Source: Tolypothrix brevis GSE-NOS-MK-07-07A
GTDB lineage: Bacteria; Cyanobacteriota; Cyanobacteriia; Cyanobacteriales; Nostocaceae
Length of the DNA stretch: 64,000 nucleotides
Direction: 5' to 3'
Assembly: GCA_019358985.1 (NCBI GenBank)
Contig: JAHHIJ010000030.1
Span: 1-64,000 of the forward strand
Of the stretch, positions 62,882 to 64,000 are shown one piece after another. Each line of letters begins with the position of its first letter. The first letter of the stretch is position 1. The notes beneath the pieces are model-generated. The model was not told the DNA's origin. It saw only the letters and a list, made by a program, of their open reading frames with translations, and searched no databases. A program made the position numbers and the translations under genes.

Positions 62882-63460
62882 ATGGCAAAGCGTAAAAAAA
62901 GCAATCTCCAGTGGATTAAAGAAACCCTTGAACTAAAACCCGACCACCGTTGGGAATCTCCATCAGGGTACAATATTTTTGTGCTAGATCGAGGATCTGT
63001 TCGCTTCAACGTTCCTCAAAAGTGGGTTTTGGAGCCACAAGAAAAATCGTTCAAATTTCTCGATAAAAAATCACCAGACGATGATTGCTGCCTGGAAGTG
63101 TCTTTCAATCGCTTGCCACCTAACGACTGGAGCCAGTTCCCCCTAAAATCAGCCTTGAAAAAAGCGATGGAAGATGACAGTCGTGATATCATTGAACGCG
63201 GAGAAATTTTTACCATCAAGCGCCAAACTGCCCGGATTGTCTGGACAGAAATTAAGTTTATTGACACCCAGGAAGAACCACGGGAAGCCTTTTCGCGAAC
63301 TTGTATTGGTTTGGGGTCTAATGTTCAGTGTTTGATTACATTCGATTATTGGGCAGATCAAGCAGAGCAGCTAACACCCGTTTGGGATGAAGTGTTGCGT
63401 AGTCTCACACTAGGATTGTATATTCGCGACCCCATGACTGGTCTGGCTTTCCCAGACTGA
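62882..63460 (+). CDS. conserved-looking cyanobacterial hypothetical protein
   Basis: The start at 62882 (MAKRKKSNLQWIKETLELKPDHRWESPSGYNIFVLDRGSVRFNVPQKWVLEP) follows GAGAAAG; the open frame before it has repeat sequence. The 192-residue soluble protein is probably a beta-rich domain (LEVSFNRLPPND, ITFDYWADQAEQLTPVWDEVLRSLTLG). The family is not recognised by name. Confidence 0.7.
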   Translation: MAKRKKSNLQWIKETLELKPDHRWESPSGYNIFVLDRGSVRFNVPQKWVLEPQEKSFKFLDKKSPDDDCCLEVSFNRLPPNDWSQFPLKSALKKAMEDDSRDIIERGEIFTIKRQTARIVWTEIKFIDTQEEPREAFSRTCIGLGSNVQCLITFDYWADQAEQLTPVWDEVLRSLTLGLYIRDPMTGLAFPD

Positions 63461-63508
63461 AGCTCAAGAATTAATTGTGAGCATTTATTAGACGTAGATG
63501 TGAAAATT

Positions 63509-63643
63509 GGCGTTGCTGATTTGAAATATGAAGAAAGAAATTTTGACGGATGATTCTAACATTAAAACCCGCCTTTGTAGAGACGTTCCGCCGGAACGTC
63601 TCTAGCAATAATTAGGAATTTCATATTAATATTCAGCAACGCC
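63509..63643. mobile_element. MITE-like element, same termini as 2839-2951
   Basis: The 135-bp segment begins GGCGTTGCTGATTTGAAATA and ends in the inverted TATTCAGCAACGCC. A family-I palindrome (63577-63605) lies inside. No target duplication is clear. It shows that this MITE group is present both in the chromosome part and inside the nifD element. Confidence 0.7.
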
Positions 63644-63662
63644 GACCTAGCAGTGCATCTTT

Positions 63663-63691
63663 GATTAGACGTAGCAGTGCTACGTCATTCA
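63663..63691. repeat. dispersed palindrome, family II
   Basis: GATTAGACGT and ACGTCATTC flank AGCAGTGCT. The left flank (TTGATTAGACGT) equals that of the copy at 2892-2920. Confidence 0.75.
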
Positions 63692-63837
63692 TTTTCGGCG
63701 AACTTCACAATTTCTATGTGCTAAATTTGAACTGGGATAGTCAAAAAGTTACAAAGCTATAGTTTAGGTTCTATATGCCTAACTGGTGCGCTAACTTCTG
63801 GTATGAGCGTATACCGCCGAGTACTTTAAACTATATC

Positions 63838-63913
63838 GTTTGATTAGCTCAGTTGGTAGAGCGATCGACTCATAATCGATTAGTCACAGGTTCGAGTCTT
63901 GTATCAAACCCCA
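63838..63913 (+). tRNA. tRNA with CAU anticodon (Met or Ile2)
   Basis: The 76 bases form a full cloverleaf. The acceptor is GTTTGAT/ATCAAAC, the D stem GCTC/GAGC, and the anticodon stem ATCGA/TCGAT with loop CTCATAA. The T stem is ACAGG/CTTGT with loop TTCGAGT. CCA is encoded (63911-63913). The anticodon is CAU; the loop and the stem next to it (CGACTCATAATCG) match tRNA-Ile2, whose C is changed to lysidine, but elongator Met cannot be excluded. It is inside the nifD element. Confidence 0.88.
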
Positions 63914-63987
63914 GAAAGTTAGCTCACTGGTAGAGCGGTTGGCTCATAACCAATTGGTTGTAGGTTCGATTCCTATACTTTCACCCA
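63913..63987 (+). tRNA. second tRNA with CAU anticodon, abutting the first
   Basis: The acceptor is AGAAAGT/ACTTTCA with a mismatched first pair (A-A). The D stem is GCTC/GAGC, the anticodon stem GTTGG/CCAAT with loop CTCATAA, and the T stem GTAGG/CCTAT. CCA is encoded at 63985-63987. Its first base is the last base of the preceding tRNA's CCA, so there is no spacer. A mismatch at 1-72 recalls initiator tRNA but other initiator features are missing. It could be decayed or belong to a tRNA array that continues past the window. Confidence 0.75.
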
Positions 63988-64000
63988 ACCCTGTCCGGGT

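Larger units (their letters stand above)
63461..63837. other. repeat-rich spacer before the tRNAs
   Basis: There is no gene. It contains the MITE at 63509-63643 with a family-I palindrome inside, and a family-II palindrome at 63663-63691. The last 100 bases may hold the tRNA promoter. Confidence 0.6.
53856..64000. mobile_element. nifD interruption element, incomplete (over 10.1 kb in window)
   Basis: All sequence from the 11-bp site to the window end appears to be inside the nifD element. No nifD 5' part is seen. It contains xisA at the edge, two toxin-antitoxin pairs, a VMAP-type HTH gene, a four-gene AAA cassette, a DMT transporter, repeats and two tRNAs. The size is at least 10.1 kb, about that of the Anabaena element or larger. 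Confidence 0.85.

Noticed and set aside
53856-64000. Second GGATTACTCCG repeat and nifD 5' part within the window
   Set aside because: I did not find either; the nifD element must continue past the window end.

Overview
The window comes from a filamentous, heterocyst-forming (Nostocales-type) cyanobacterium. The evidence is the heterocyst-type ferredoxin FdxH, the PatB/CnfR regulator, a coxBAC operon of the heterocyst type, a cyanobacterial uptake hydrogenase without a signal peptide, abundant GCGATCGC (HIP1) sites, and nif genes split by developmentally excised elements. No species is named.

Layout. (1) Positions 1-5020 hold tandem Q/N-rich secreted proteins, three more small exported proteins and an MltA-type lytic transglycosylase. 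(2) An IS605/TnpB-type element (about 5145-6498) abuts the 3' end of patB. (3) 6497-16807 hold patB, fdxB, coxBAC, a cupin, a nitrogenase-associated thioredoxin-fold protein and cysK. (4) 17951-21020 hold small unknown genes and a luciferase-like oxidoreductase. (5) On the minus strand 31600-21186 there is one long hydrogenase-maturation run: TPR protein, two small membrane proteins, NifU-Rieske fusion, NHL protein, hypF, C, D, E, A, B. (6) On the plus strand lie hupS, an uninterrupted hupL, small ORFs and hupW. (7) On the minus strand from 53855 down to 36949 lies the nif cluster, read as nifD(3' part)-nifK(split)-Mo_nitro_C gene-nifE-nifN-nifX-nifX-associated-CCE_0567 family-nifW-hesA-hesB-fdxH-feoA-like-ctaB-ankyrin-SagB-like-unknown. 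(8) From 53856 to the window end is the interior of a nifD element carrying xisA, two toxin-antitoxin pairs, a VMAP-type HTH gene, a four-gene AAA-ATPase cassette, a DMT transporter, transposase debris, repeats and two CAU-anticodon tRNA genes.

The most striking feature is a pair of adjacent programmed interruptions in the nitrogenase operon. nifK is cut at codon 427 by a roughly 4.19-kb element (48063-52247) with an XisF-like serine recombinase, and precise exchange at a shared GTTC restores the frame. Only 1.6 kb away nifD is cut at the 11-bp sequence GGATTACTCCG by a different element that uses an XisA-like tyrosine recombinase. In the unrearranged sequence neither nifK nor nifD is a complete gene.

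The genes form a heterocyst work unit. PatB activates nif expression, Cox2 with CtaB removes oxygen, FdxH and FdxB feed electrons, Nif and Hes proteins build and protect nitrogenase, and HupSL (matured by Hyp proteins and HupW) recycles its hydrogen. Intergenic regions are loaded with MITE-like elements and dispersed palindromes; two palindrome families share identical arms but have different cores.
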